From contig OY755252.1 in NCBI GenBank assembly GCA_963576725.1, forward strand, positions 30,398,578 through 30,462,577: DNA of 64,000 bases. Direction: 5' to 3'. Both the position numbers and the translations under genes were made by a program. The stretch is from Azorinus chamasolen. Lineage: Eukaryota; Mollusca; Bivalvia; Cardiida; Solecurtidae. Under the pieces are notes generated by a model. It saw nothing but the letters and a program-made list of their open reading frames with translations, was not told the origin of the DNA and made no database searches. Positions 44,278-55,527 of this stretch are shown here, piece by piece. The number at the start of each line of letters is the position of its first letter. The stretch's first letter is position 1.

Positions 44278-44709
44278 GCAAATAGAGCAGACCCTGCTGA
44301 GAGTGCTCCTATAGGAACCGTCTGATCTGGTTCTTGTCTGTTTGCAAATGCGTGAAAACACGTTTATATGGAGGAAAGGGTTAAGAAACATGAAATGTAA
44401 TATATTTATCGCTTAATTCTGATTATTTCGATTGTCAGAAACTACCGACCAGTCGTCAAACAGCATGGATTCCGACGATGTACCGAGTAATTCGGCGTCT
44501 CATCTGAAACCTCTGTTTGCAATTGTTAGTCAGCACGTGCGTAGGAAATAATGACGTCATAAATATTAATAAGATTATTTTTATAGTGACTTATGAACAC
44601 ACGACACATTGGTTCAGGAAGAAGCTGTAGAACCATATTTATATTACACCACAAGCAAACAGAGCAGACCCTGATCAGACGCCGTCTGATCTGGATCTAC
44701 TCTGTTTGC
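44278..44709. repeat. Cluster of three GCAAACAG palindromes
   Basis: Members are 44278-44345 (AGCAGACCC type), 44457-44520 (GGAT type) and 44655-44709. The last is the cleanest: GCAAACAGAGCAGACCCTGA, then its mirror ending CTCTGTTTGC. The first and third have the AAATGCGT...GGGTTAA shoulder. Confidence 0.85.
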
Positions 44710-45094
44710 AGATGCGTCAAAATGCGTCTACATAAGGGAATGGGTTAAATTTTATTAGTATATAATTTATACGTCAAGAGTGTGAAATGCAAAAATATGT
44801 TGAGAACGAAGAAAGTACGTACAATTATTGACCTGTAACACAGGTGGCAGCTTAATGCAGGTTGAAAGTCATGCAGAAAACGCCTCCAGGAGTCTTAAGC
44901 AGCCAGCTGCCTACAAAGACATAAATTCGTCATTACTAAAATTTCGTAATATCGATTTTTTACTGTAAGCTCATTCTACAAACAAGAGTCACAGAACGAA
45001 TATGCGTAAACAATTTGCTAAACAAGTAACCATGATTTATGTCATCTGTCTGTTCTGCTATATTTAAGTAGAATATAACTTGAGGTACATGTAA

Positions 45095-46684
45095 TTATTT
45101 TTTAAACAGCATTTTAACCGACGCCCTAAATCTAGTGTCCAATAAACCATACACGACTGGGTTAGTTACTGATTTTATAAAGTACGATCTTAAGCACAGA
45201 TCGTATGCCACATACTGAGGATTTGTCATTGTGTTCTCAAAATTGGCAATGGGAGCCCTCATTGATGAAAGGGTAAGGTACGGTATAAAACTAAACACGG
45301 TGGAGACTGTCACCACAACGTTCCTAGATCGTGATTTAGATTGTACCTTTTTGCTCCGGATCGACTTCCGTTTGTCAAGTTTTGATTTTGATATACGCAT
45401 TAGACGCAGTCTGTTCCATATGTACTTTGATTTCTGAGGCAGAGAGGCGTGTGTGTCCTCTTCATCGCTGTGTCCATGGTTTCTGATTGACGATACGCTT
45501 AGTCCAGAGCCAAATAAACCATCAGTTATTCCATCTGCTTCATTGCTGCTAGGTGCATTGACCCCGGATTCTCCTGTGTGCATGTTATTCATCTTTCCAT
45601 GGTCGTTTAATGTACCCCGTTGACATTTGCATGTACTCTCGATTGTCACGAATTCAACATCTAGTTGTTCCTTCCTTAATTCGCTTTTAATATCTGTGTT
45701 TTCATGGAAACCATTCGGCCCCACTAAACAGGTCTCTGTTTCCTCTTCCTCGTCAAAACTGTCGCAAATTGGTTGCATATTACAAGCTGTCTTTCCTTCT
45801 CTCTTTGGAGAGTCACATTCCATATTGTAAAGGTCAATAGACTCCTGAATAATAAATCTTTGCTGTTGTCCTTCTCGTTTGCTTTCGGGTAAATTGACCT
45901 TAAACTTATTTTCCTGTCGCTTTAAAGTTTTTACTATTGCCCAATAAAACAGGGATATCGTTGTCACTCCAATTACTACCATTATCCAGAAGGACACCAC
46001 GTACAATTCAGGATAGATATTGCCTAGAGCAATGTTTGTAGAGCACTTATAAACAGTAATATCCGTCAGCGTGCTGGTCCTGTTTAAATAACATTCCTTG
46101 TCCACCGAGGTGTTTGTAACTGTGTGCGGGTTAGAGGAGTAAACAACGAGACTTGGCAGTGCAACAATGAAACCGATGATAATTAGAGACACTAGCAATA
46201 CCTTGGACAGTTTCAGTGACAGTTGCCACTTAAAAGGGCGACAAATCTTCCGCCATCGATCTAGAGCTATAACAATCAATGTCGTTGAGCTGGCGTGTAC
46301 CTGCCAAATGCTTGTAAACATGAGAGAACGGCATTTTTCATTTCCGTATCTACTTTCAAAATGATTCACTAGCGTGTATATTTCCATAGGTACAATACTT
46401 AGGCTAGAAAACAGCTCCATTGCTGACAAGAATATAAAAAAACATCTTGAATTTGATTGTTTGAAATTGGTAGAATATATAAACAAAGATAATCCGTTTC
46501 CTAGACAATCGATTCCGAAAATCACTCCAGGGTAAACCAGCACTGGTAATAAATTGAAAGCCTCTTCTGAATTTAGATTATGAAGAACACATTTTTTCAC
46601 GACATCCATGTTCAGAAATAAAACGAGTTTCAAATATATATGTTGTACATTCTTGCAAACTGCAATAACGAGTTGTGTTATCAT
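45095..46684 (-). CDS. Class A (rhodopsin-like) GPCR, intronless, orphan
   Basis: A seven-transmembrane receptor of 529 residues from the first ATG. Met26 (46609) may be the real start, leaving a normal short N-terminus before TM1 (44-70, with GN at 62-63). TM2 spans 80-105 and has AMELF where class A receptors usually have an Asp. Cys118 and Cys198 can form the conserved disulphide. TM3 ends LDRWRKICRP (DRW at 142-144 instead of DRY). TM4 is 157-182, TM5 223-252, TM6 455-474 without the usual CWxP, and TM7 ends with NPVVY (508-512) followed by helix-8 residues DTRFR. The third intracellular loop is about 200 residues, acidic then basic. NTS and NRT in loop 2 are glycosylation sites. The ligand is unknown; mollusc-expanded receptors look similar. 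Confidence 0.9.
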   Translation of the reverse strand: MITQLVIAVCKNVQHIYLKLVLFLNMDVVKKCVLHNLNSEEAFNLLPVLVYPGVIFGIDCLGNGLSLFIYSTNFKQSNSRCFFIFLSAMELFSSLSIVPMEIYTLVNHFESRYGNEKCRSLMFTSIWQVHASSTTLIVIALDRWRKICRPFKWQLSLKLSKVLLVSLIIIGFIVALPSLVVYSSNPHTVTNTSVDKECYLNRTSTLTDITVYKCSTNIALGNIYPELYVVSFWIMVVIGVTTISLFYWAIVKTLKRQENKFKVNLPESKREGQQQRFIIQESIDLYNMECDSPKREGKTACNMQPICDSFDEEEETETCLVGPNGFHENTDIKSELRKEQLDVEFVTIESTCKCQRGTLNDHGKMNNMHTGESGVNAPSSNEADGITDGLFGSGLSVSSIRNHGHSDEEDTHASLPQKSKYIWNRLRLMRISKSKLDKRKSIRSKKVQSKSRSRNVVVTVSTVFSFIPYLTLSSMRAPIANFENTMTNPQYVAYDLCLRSYFIKSVTNPVVYGLLDTRFRASVKMLFKK

Positions 46685-47890
46685 TTTCTATGTAAAAGTT
46701 GTTCCTTGTCATTTTATTTTTTATCACCAAGCCACCAGACATAATATGCGATAAACGATAGAATCACTGTTTGGGCATATATTCACATTCCATTCTCAAT
46801 AGTGTTTGTGAAAAGTTTCCTCTGCGCATGCGTGCCTTCAGAACTAACTGTAACCAGGTGGATCACAAAGCACGTAAACAACAATTCCAGGGAAACCTGC
46901 GATATTCACAAAGCTATATCCCAGAGAATTAATTATTGAGTCATGAGTAACTTCCCCCTCGAATGTCACCATAATTAATTGATAGACCTGCGTATGACTT
47001 CATGACAGAACGATAAAACTAAGATACCCACAGAGTGCTCACAATGAAAGTTTAAATACGTGAAGTTTGACGTACTGTTTTGCATTTGAAAAAAACAACA
47101 ACGAAAAAAAAAAAAAAAACAACCAGTGACATGCATATATATTTAAGAAAAATGAATATTATCTAAATATTGATTAGCTTAATATCAGAAATACCATGTA
47201 AACTAAAAAAAAGATTTTGACCCTGTTAAATTTGTAGAAACTGATCTCGAAGACCCTATGGTTTGGTGGAGAAATGACGATTTTATTATTTGAGTACGCA
47301 TCTTTATATGTTGCTCTGAACTGATTGAATCAAAGTTTCCATAGGAACAAAGCACTGTGGATATATTTTCGAAACGTAACTTGACTGCAGTGCAGACCTC
47401 TGCGAGAGGGCTCCTTTAGCAACCCCCTTCAGATTCAGATTAAAATTTTATTTAGAGTCGGTTTGACAATCACAACATGCAAACATTATCTTGGTATCTA
47501 CGCTTTGCAAACAATATCAAAATAAGTGACACGTGCCCCGCAGTGAAAGGGTTAACGATTATCATGCGCATGTTTCGTATAATTCAATCTAAATCAGAAG
47601 TTGAAAATAATGCTTATAACCCATTTTCTGACAGGATATATTTATTTAGCTAAATAGTATCTCTATCCGAATACTGTTAAATATCTCTAAAGGAGCCTCT
47701 TTTTTAGACACGGGAATTTTGTACGGAAATCAGCGGACATATTCGGCCAAGTTCCGAATGATTCCGAGTGACAAAAGGGTATTTCCGGTATACAAACTTG
47801 AATCTTACGACAGATTCCGGTCAACGGCGAACGTTCTTCCACTGGTTGCCATATGAATCCAGTTTTCGGGTTAAGATTCCCTTATCTGTA
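46685..47890. other. No gene seen; upstream of the GPCR
   Basis: A poly-A run lies at about 47105-47120. 47247-47275 is an isolated arm of the 365-bp MITE core. No promoter element can be named with confidence. Confidence 0.4.
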
Positions 47891-47897
47891 ACACGTG

Positions 47898-48581
47898 TAA
47901 AGGTACAAAAATGAGTCATGCAGGAAACACCACATACAGAACAAACAGTTGCCCGAACAGCAACACAAGGAAACAGCAAATGTACATAACTATAAAAGCA
48001 CCAAGAGACGCACAAAGACAATACAAACATACAATAGGGGGAAGATTGAAGTACCGCCTTGGAACGGTAAGCGACAAAAGTCACTGGGGGGGGGGGGGTT
48101 AAACCGGTTTATGGGCGCCCAACCTCACACTTATTCCATCCCCGCCCTAAATGCCAAACAGTGTAAATAAACGTATCCCCTCTCCGACTAATCTACAACA
48201 ACCGCGATGGCAAATACAGTGGTAAAGTGCATGTATAACGAAAACATTTAAGTGAACAAACTGTATCCACCTATCGCTAGTGTACTCAATGATTGAGCTG
48301 CAAACAGAGTAACTGTAGAAAAGCAATAAAGGGTACGACAAAAACGAAATAGTACAGATATCCGACGTTCTCCTTCCGTTTCTGGATTTAAGAGGTCGCC
48401 TTCATAGATTATTAAACCTTTCTTGTCGGCGTACATGCAAAGAGGCCAGTATGATTGCCAACTGTAAAAGGGTTGACAACCAAACATGCAGTATGTTGTA
48501 GTACTACAGGATCATATCCCTTTTTAATGAATTTTTTAACATATTTTATGAACAAAGTGAGAAAATGGGTATGTCCAATAA
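47898..48581 (-). mobile_element. Subfamily B retroelement, 5'-truncated (minus), joined to a subfamily A end
   Basis: Read on the minus strand it begins TTATTGGACATACCCATTTT in the RT C-terminus and runs through the B 3' region to CATTTTTGTACC. A C run inside the hairpin block is expanded. Its 5' end abuts the complete 3' end of the next element with no spacer. Confidence 0.85.
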
Positions 48582-49383
48582 ATGGAAACGTTGTAAAGTC
48601 AAGCAGGCAAAGCCACATACAAGACGCAACCACCGCCAAAACACCGATAGACAGCATGACACACACACACACACACACAACATCACACCCAAACGCACAC
48701 TCACACACGAAATGAACACAGAAAACACCAAAAGACACACAAGAACCAGAGACAAGCATTCCACACATGAACAAATTCACAAGCACAAAGACGCAAGGCA
48801 AACAAAAGGAAGGGTGACAAAGAGAGTACCGCCTTGGCATGGTCAGTAGCAAAACACCACTGGGGGTTTAAACCGGTTTACGGACGTCCTAACCTCACAC
48901 TTCTCTCAAAGTCACCCTAGCTTTACAAATATTGTAAATAAAGGTATCCCCGCTGGACTTACCCACAACATAGACGACGGTGAACACAGGACAACATGTA
49001 AAACATAGCATAATAACTGTGACAATCCGTCAAATATGTACTCAATGACTTTGCTGAAGTCAGAGCACCTGTAGGTAAGCCGTTAAGGGCACGACAGGGA
49101 AAAGGTAATACATGAGTATGGTAAGCTCATCCCGTATCCGAGTATAATAGTATACCATCATAGAGTACTACCCTCGGCCTGTCATCGCGTAAGCAAAGAG
49201 GGAAGCGTATCTACCGACTGTAAGAGGTTCGATAACCAAACATGCAGTGCGTTGCAATATAATAGGATCATTACCTTTCTTCTTAAATGTTTTAATGCGT
49301 TTTATAAACAAATCATAAAAATGGATATGACCCAAATTTCCCTACGTTTGTAGATAATATCCCCATAAAAGTCTGGTTGATTT
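48582..49383 (-). mobile_element. Subfamily A retroelement, 5'-truncated (minus)
   Basis: On the minus strand it begins in the RT C-terminus (AACCAGACTTTTATGGGGAT), passes the RT stop and the 3' region with the hairpin module (CAGTGG/CTACTG), and ends GACTTTACAACGTTTCCAT at 48582. Confidence 0.85.
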
Positions 49384-49694
49384 CTTATAAAACGGCTAAC
49401 ATCACAGGGTATTATTATCCACACACTGTGAATAATTGTTTCAGATGTACAGAGTATTGTTGCTTGCACCATTGCGTGTGGTTTTCTTATAGTCTATAAT
49501 AAACAGGTGCATATATATCTGAACTCTATTCAGATAGTGATAAGTCTACAAATTGATGATATTCATTAATGTAACGATTACGGTTCCAATATGCGAAAAC
49601 TTACAGGTTGTCAAAACTGGTACGCTCGTGAATGGCCAACACACTTTTTATCATTTTGGACTGAATTCCGTGACTCAAAATGATAAGCGCAAGG

Positions 49695-49726
49695 TATATA
49701 ATTCATTCCGAAAGGATAGACGCGCA
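49695..49726 (+). promoter_or_regulatory. TATA box and initiator-like site of the Cys-rich gene
   Basis: TATATAA at 49695-49701 is followed 31 bp later by an initiator-like CAGTC (A at 49726). The first ATG is at 49752, giving a 5' UTR of about 26 nt if this is used. Confidence 0.55.
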
Positions 49727-49751
49727 GTCTTTATCTGAAGAGAGTAAAGCG

Positions 49752-49803
49752 ATGCCACAACTCGGAAAGATGAAAGTCCTGGTGATCTTTGCAGCTATTA
49801 TGG
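49752..49803 (+). CDS. Cys-rich gene coding exon 1
   Basis: ATG at 49752, with a second in-frame ATG at 49770. It encodes MPQLGKMKVLVIFAAIM and ends in phase 1 at donor GTAATG. Confidence 0.7.
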
Positions 49804-52800
49804 GTAATGTAAATCTAAAATTCCAATTCTTACTGGTCCTTCGGGATCATTAGTTTTTATGTTATAAGTTCTGAACGCCGGGGCTAGGCGTGAGTAGTGT
49901 TGCACTTTGAAATACTGCTCAGGAACAGACGTAATAAAACCGATTATGCAAGTTTCTCTTTACGCATTGCTACATTTGCTTTCGAATGTTCTCCCACTTT
50001 CAGAATTTATTCAATATTGCCCGACTTCATTGGAAAGTGGGTCTTAATCCCGTCTTGTTACGCATTTGCAATCAGAGTTAAAAGAGAGCAGACCACTTCT
50101 ATCGGAACGTCTGATCAGAATCTACTCTGTTTGCTTGTAAAATAATAATAGACCTGGCTCTTAAAGGGGAAGTCCCTACATTCGATGCGTTTCAAATATA
50201 CATGTACATGTACCTAAAATATACAAAACTCATTTGTTTATATGATGAAAAGTAGTATATCGCAAGAACACCTATCTAATAAACGTTGAAAAGACAAATC
50301 ATCCATGTGTTTGATATCGACGACCCCGTTTTATTCCCCGATTTTTCCGTTTTATTCGGGTTTGGTTTTAGCTTCGATTCTTTTCCGGCTATTCGCGTCT
50401 CTCCGACCACTCCGACAGAAAAGCTGTTACGTAGACAATTGAGGGATCAGATGATCATCGGCAAAACGCGGAAAATTTGAACGGAAAAGGCCGATAATAC
50501 TTTGTTGTAGAACAAAAATTATAGGTATTGATGAGATCGGTTTATTTTGTATCACAGATGCATTTTTCGATATAAGTTCAACTTGACAATCTTCATAATA
50601 ATGATTGAGCATAACAAATACCAAGTTTTATGATATTATTGACAATATACGTTCATTGTCGGGATTCATTCCTCTGTAAGTGTCTACCAATACCACAATA
50701 TCTTGAGTACATACGACATTCTTAAAACTACGATAATTAATATTCATGACGTTATTATTATTTACATGACACTTGAAAAGGCTTACACATTCCAAATATA
50801 TGTGTTTATAAATTCTAAATATCATTTTATACATAATTGTCTGACTTCATTGGACTGCGGGTTTTAAATTTCCACTAGCTATGTTAACCATGACCAGTCG
50901 ATCTGTTTTAACGTGCAGTTTAGTGTAACTAGTCTAACTGTGGCAAAAGGAATTCGCAAACAGCCTGAACCAAGGTGGCGCCGAGTCACTTGATGTCTCA
51001 TCTGAATGCGAGTCATTGGATCTCAAAACTTTAATCGTAATCCAATTTCAACTTGTCCACATTTAACTCTTTCTAAATTTAAATACATACTTCATATCAA
51101 TGAACAATATAGTTAAAATAAAGTATGGAAGGTAGACAATTGTAGCCATTTTAGAAACAAAAGAAAAAGATCTAACAAATTCCATTAGCAAACAGAGCAG
51201 ACCCAGACCAGACGGCTTCTAAATGAACCGTCTGATCGGGGTCCACACTGTTTGCAAATGCGTGAAAAGACGTTTGTATGATGGAAAGAGTTTCGCAACG
51301 CCTTAAAAACCTTTCTGTGTTGTTATATTGCCATTACTATTACAATAAAACCTCTCTATAACTGCCAGAACATTGTGTTAATTAGTTGGTTTTTAGGGCA
51401 AGTGACTAAATTGAAAACAGAACGTTCCTATAGGAGAGTTCTGTTTTACGTTCACCTTGCTTTTATCAACCATCTGCCTTTAACACTACATACTTGATGC
51501 AGCTTTGTGTCCATTATAGAGCGGTTTAATTGTATACTTGAAATACCAATTATTTATTAACGCTTTCTCTTATGTAAGCGCATTTTGACGTACATGTATC
51601 TATAAATACAGTAGACCAAGATAAGATGGTTCCTAAAGGTCCCGTCTGATCAGGGTCTGCTTATGGTGTAATATAGTGTTTTGGTGGTGGTTGCGTCTTG
51701 TATGTGGCTTTGCCTGCTTGACTTTACTACTTTTCCATTTACATAGTCTCATATGTAGTCATCGAGTACATGTCTACGATGTCAAGTTTATTCTTTTTCA
51801 AACAAAACAGTTGTGCTTGCTTAAAATCCACTAGTAATTGTATCTTCTTGCGATTTATCTTTTATTAAATGTCGGTGTAGAAGTGTTTCATGTCGTTTTC
51901 CCGTACTTTTAAATTATGACGTCATTTAAATGATGACGTCGCTTGTTTACCTCTAACGTTTATTTTCAAATCATTTTCATTTTGGCAGACATCGTTATGC
52001 ATGTTGTGGAGTTGTCTGGAGTGGCAATTTTATTTACATTTTGACTTTGGTGAAAGTGGGATAAGGACGAGGTTGGGTACCCGTAAACCAGGTTTAAGTC
52101 CCCCAGTAACTTATTTTGGTTGCTGGCCGTTCCAAGGCGGCACTCTTGCTTTCAGCCTACGGTCAATTTTGTTGTTTAATATGCTTAATGTTTAATGTGT
52201 TTCGTCTTGATATGCGTCCTGTTATGTTTTGTCTTGTGGCTTTACCGTTTCTTGTTTGATGGTGTTTGGTGCGGTGTCATTTCGTGTGTGGCTCTCCCTG
52301 TTTGACTATGTTTCCATATTTACAGTTTATGTCCGAACCAAAATGTCATGTGGTCATATACCATTATAAAAATAATCTTATTAATATTCATGACATCATT
52401 ATTTCCTACGTACATATTCATTGGGGAAAAGGTTAACTTACTTTTTGAATACAGGAAACGAGAAACAGAGTAGACCCACATCGGACGTCTCATGTACGAG
52501 CCCTCGGATAGGACTTTACAGTTTAACATTCACAATTGTAAATTGCCTTTCATATTGAGTGAACTCTGTTGATAAACACTTATCAGCCATGCAGCATTAA
52601 ATTTCAGTATTCAAATTGTTAGTGCAATATACAGAGAAATGTTTCGGTGAAACATGTTTTGTTACTGCCCATTTGTATTTTCGCATAGCTTAAATAACAA
52701 TGTAATTCATAAGCATTAAGATGAATTTTGCTTCATTTTCAGCTGTTGCCATTGCCGAACAGTGCAAGGATAATGGCGATTGCACGCATACATCGTGTAG

Positions 52801-55504
52801 TAACGCCCCTGTCGGAGTGACATACACACTTACATGCTCCACAAACAACGACTGTGTCTGTACGACGGGAACGTCCAGTGAGTAATTTTAACATTAACCG
52901 CAGATATACACCGTTAGAAATTGTATAACACAGATTTGCATGAGATCATTTACATACTGCGTATTTAAAGCTTGATGAAATCCGCCAGTTTACAAACTGG
53001 GTTCTCAAAACAGGATTACACGAGTTTAATATCATATCCGTCAGTTTATATACAGAACAAGAAAGAACAGACTGACATCTGTCAGGTATCATACAAAGCA
53101 CACAAAGCGAAAATAATCATCCATTTACACACCCGGTAGGCATAGAAGGACGCCATTAGTCAGTTTACAATCAGAACACCCACAATAGGATAGTATCCAT
53201 CAGTTTACATACTCACTGTAGAGCAATACAGATCAGAATGACACCACTCAGTTTACAAACAGAGCACCCACAATAGGATGGTATCTGTCAGTTTACATAC
53301 TCACTGTAGAGCAATACAGATCAGAATGACACCACTCAGTTTACAAACAGAGCACACACAATAGGATGGTATCCGTCAGTTTACAAACAGAGCACCCACA
53401 ATAGGATGGTATCCGCCAGTTTACAAACAGAGCACGCACAATAGGATGGTATCCGTCAGTTTACATACTCACTGTAGAGCAATGCTGATCAGAATGGCAC
53501 CACTCAGTTTACACCCGGAATACCCAAACCACACATTATAGAATTGCCAAAATCCGTCAATATACACAATGTGTACGCAAGGCAAACCTTATAGGGGGAT
53601 ATCCGTCAGGTTTTACAATGAGTATCCACAAATGGTTGACATAAGCTCTGTCAGGTACATACTTATTCATTACAGTAAACCCCCTTTAAAGCGACCATCA
53701 ACCATGGGTATAATTCTTGGTGACAGAGGCAGGTGGTAGCTTAATGCAAACAACAAGTAACACAGAAAGCTCCTAGAGCTCCTTCATAAAGCAACCACCT
53801 GCTTATAAAGACGGACATTAAAATGGTCGCATTAGAGGGGCTCTAATGTATATGATTGCTATAGACAGGTACTACTGCAGTACTTTTCATGTCGTAAAAA
53901 AGCAGCGTGCTTGATCAGATTTTATCAGCTAAGCAGCGCAACAGTTAAAAATGCGTACTCAAATACTAGAAACGTCATTTCACTACCAAACCCTTTTTTG
54001 CTACAAATCTTTTGAATCGGTTTGAAGAGACAATTCTAAAAAATATTCATAGCATAGAGATTTATGCAGAAGATTTTCTTGCACATGTTTTGATTTACGC
54101 ACCATATCTAGAACTCTGAAATTGTAAGGTTATATATTTTGACGATTAATACCCCGTCTTTATAGTGTCTCTTGGCGATTGTCGGTATCAGCAGCGCAAA
54201 GTTGCAGCTTTTTAGCATCTGTTGTACCGTCAGTATCGAGAGAGTTAATGTTGCTTCAAATATATACTACGTCAGTCCCTGCTAAAGGTATTTGAAGAGG
54301 AAGAAGGGAGTATACTCCTGATTAAGGGTTTATAACTAGAGCAGTCTATCTTAAACATCCCCTAATTGGGAGGCTAATGTTTGATCAGTTTTGTAGGCAG
54401 TAGCATGGAGCACACCAATAGATAATACAGGTAGCATTCTGATGTATTGCATTAATCAATGTTCTGCTGCTTTAGCCGCCTATGGTTTAGTAGCAGATAG
54501 TCCTGCAGAAGCGTTCTGATCAGGGTCTGCACTGCGTGCACTGCTTGTATACGTAATTATATAAATCTGATTTTACAGTTTCTGCGATGGCTTATTTCAA
54601 ATATTTAAAACTCATGTTATTTCTCACATGAATGAAACAGAGGGTGGCACTATCCTGTGTATGTAAGACGTGAATTGTAAATACTTTAGTCCATGCATAT
54701 GACATCAGAGCAACATATTACTGCTCGTACTTTAAATACAAAAAATGTCATTTCTCCGCCAATCTCTATGTTTTTACCCTATCTGGCGACCACTCCTTCG
54801 TGACAATTCTAAAGAGTGGTAACAACATTGCGTTTGATGGAGAAGTAAAGGAGTAATTCTTGAACTGTTTTTATCTATGCATCTTATCCGGACCTCTGTA
54901 TATGTAAGAAATAATGACATCATGCATGAAATCAGTTGCATTTTATAAGGACGCATGGACACAAATGTGTTTGATGATGGCAAACATAGTATAATCATGT
55001 GTATCGTTCAATAAGCAAACAGAGAATACCCTGAATTGACGTCTCAAATAGGAGCCGCCTGATCTTGGTCTTCTGTTTGCAGATACGTTAAAGTTTAAAA
55101 GGCGTATGTATGCAGGAAAGGTGTGGCGTAATACATGACGTGGTTATGGAGTAAAGTTACCTCTTGATAATTTAATGATAATATGGATAAACCCATGATA
55201 AAAGATGTGTTAATCGGTGTCTTGTGAATGCAAACTGAGGAGATGTAGGAATTTGTAGCCGACAACAGTTTCACTATTTGCAAATGGTTCAATTAAAACA
55301 AAAATATATGTTTCAGGCGGTAATTGCATACAGCAGAGTGACTGTGTATCAACATCATGTGACCAACACAACCACCATGGCCAGCACAACCAACATAATC
55401 AACATAACCAGAATAAACGACAACCCATCTTTCCAGCCCCTGATCATACAGCTCACTGTATTGATAACCACTGTCAATGTGGATTTGTTGGAGGACCCCA
55501 CTAA
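49752..55504 (+). CDS. Small secreted protein with two six-Cys repeats, three exons
   Basis: Coding exons are 49752-49803, 52743-52877 and 55317-55504, 124 residues. Both introns are GT-AG and phase 1. A hydrophobic signal peptide MKVLVIFAAIMAVAIA starts at the second Met (residue 7), with likely cleavage before EQC. Exon 2 gives C-x5-C-x4-C-x12-C-x5-C-x-C, and exon 3 gives C-x5-C-x4-C-x32-C-x4-C-x-C, so the protein is an exon-wise duplication. The long spacing in repeat 2 is a His/Asn/Gln-rich insert (HNQ triplets) ending in a basic KR. The spacing vaguely recalls small bivalve serine-protease inhibitors (MEROPS I84), but I cannot confirm this. Function is unknown. AATAAA lies 18 bp after the stop. 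Confidence 0.75.
51188..51255. repeat. GCAAACAG palindrome in intron 1 of the Cys-rich gene
   Basis: Shoulders ATTCCATTA and AAATGCGTGAAAAGACGTTT are shared with 44278-44345. A decayed relative is at 50067-50135. Confidence 0.8.
51341..51534. mobile_element. Palindromic MITE
   Basis: TACAATAAAACCTCTCTATA ... TATAGAGCGGTTTAATTGTA. The core CAGAACGTTCCTATAGGAG AGTTCTG is palindromic. Confidence 0.7.
51676..51738 (+). mobile_element. Very short subfamily A 3' end
   Basis: Only the last 63 bp of the element are present, GTGTTTTGGTGGTGGTTGCG to TTTCCAT, as left by extreme 5' truncation. Confidence 0.8.
51754..52322 (+). mobile_element. Subfamily C retroelement 3' end, copy 3
   Basis: It aligns with 37208-37772. 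The hairpin module is best preserved here: CCAGTAAC, loop, GTTGCTGG, then GCCG-TTCCAAGG-CGGC. No coding sequence. Confidence 0.75.
52743..52877 (+). CDS. Cys-rich gene coding exon 2
   Basis: Acceptor GCTTCATTTTCAG, donor GTGAGT. It encodes AVAIAEQCKDNGDCTHTSC up to DCVCTTGTS, six cysteines. Confidence 0.8.
52960..53610. repeat. Compound minisatellite in intron 2 of the Cys-rich gene
   Basis: Long units of about 93 bp (CATACTCACTGTAGAGCAAT ... GACACCACTCAGTTTAC) alternate with short units of about 39 bp (CAGTTTACAAACAGAGCAC CCACAATAGGATGGTATCC). Confidence 0.85.
53671..53850. mobile_element. Palindromic MITE
   Basis: TACAGTAAACCCCCTTTAAA at the left mirrors GCATTAGAGGGGCTCTAATGTA at the right, with GGCAGGTGGTAGCTTAATGC inside. 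Confidence 0.65.
55015..55080. repeat. GCAAACAG palindrome, decayed
   Basis: GCAAACAGAGAATACCCTGA mirrors GATCTTGGTCTTCTGTTTGC. Confidence 0.75.
55317..55504 (+). CDS. Cys-rich gene coding exon 3
   Basis: Acceptor ATATGTTTCAG. It encodes GNCIQQSDCVSTSC, the HNQ-rich insert, then HCIDNHCQCGF and the end GGPH with TAA at 55502-55504. Confidence 0.75.
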
Positions 55505-55521
55505 TTCAACCATGATAACAA

Positions 55522-55527
55522 AATAAA
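55522..55527 (+). terminator. Polyadenylation signal AATAAA of the Cys-rich gene
   Basis: AATAAA is followed by further A-rich DNA, 18 bp past the stop codon. Confidence 0.5.
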
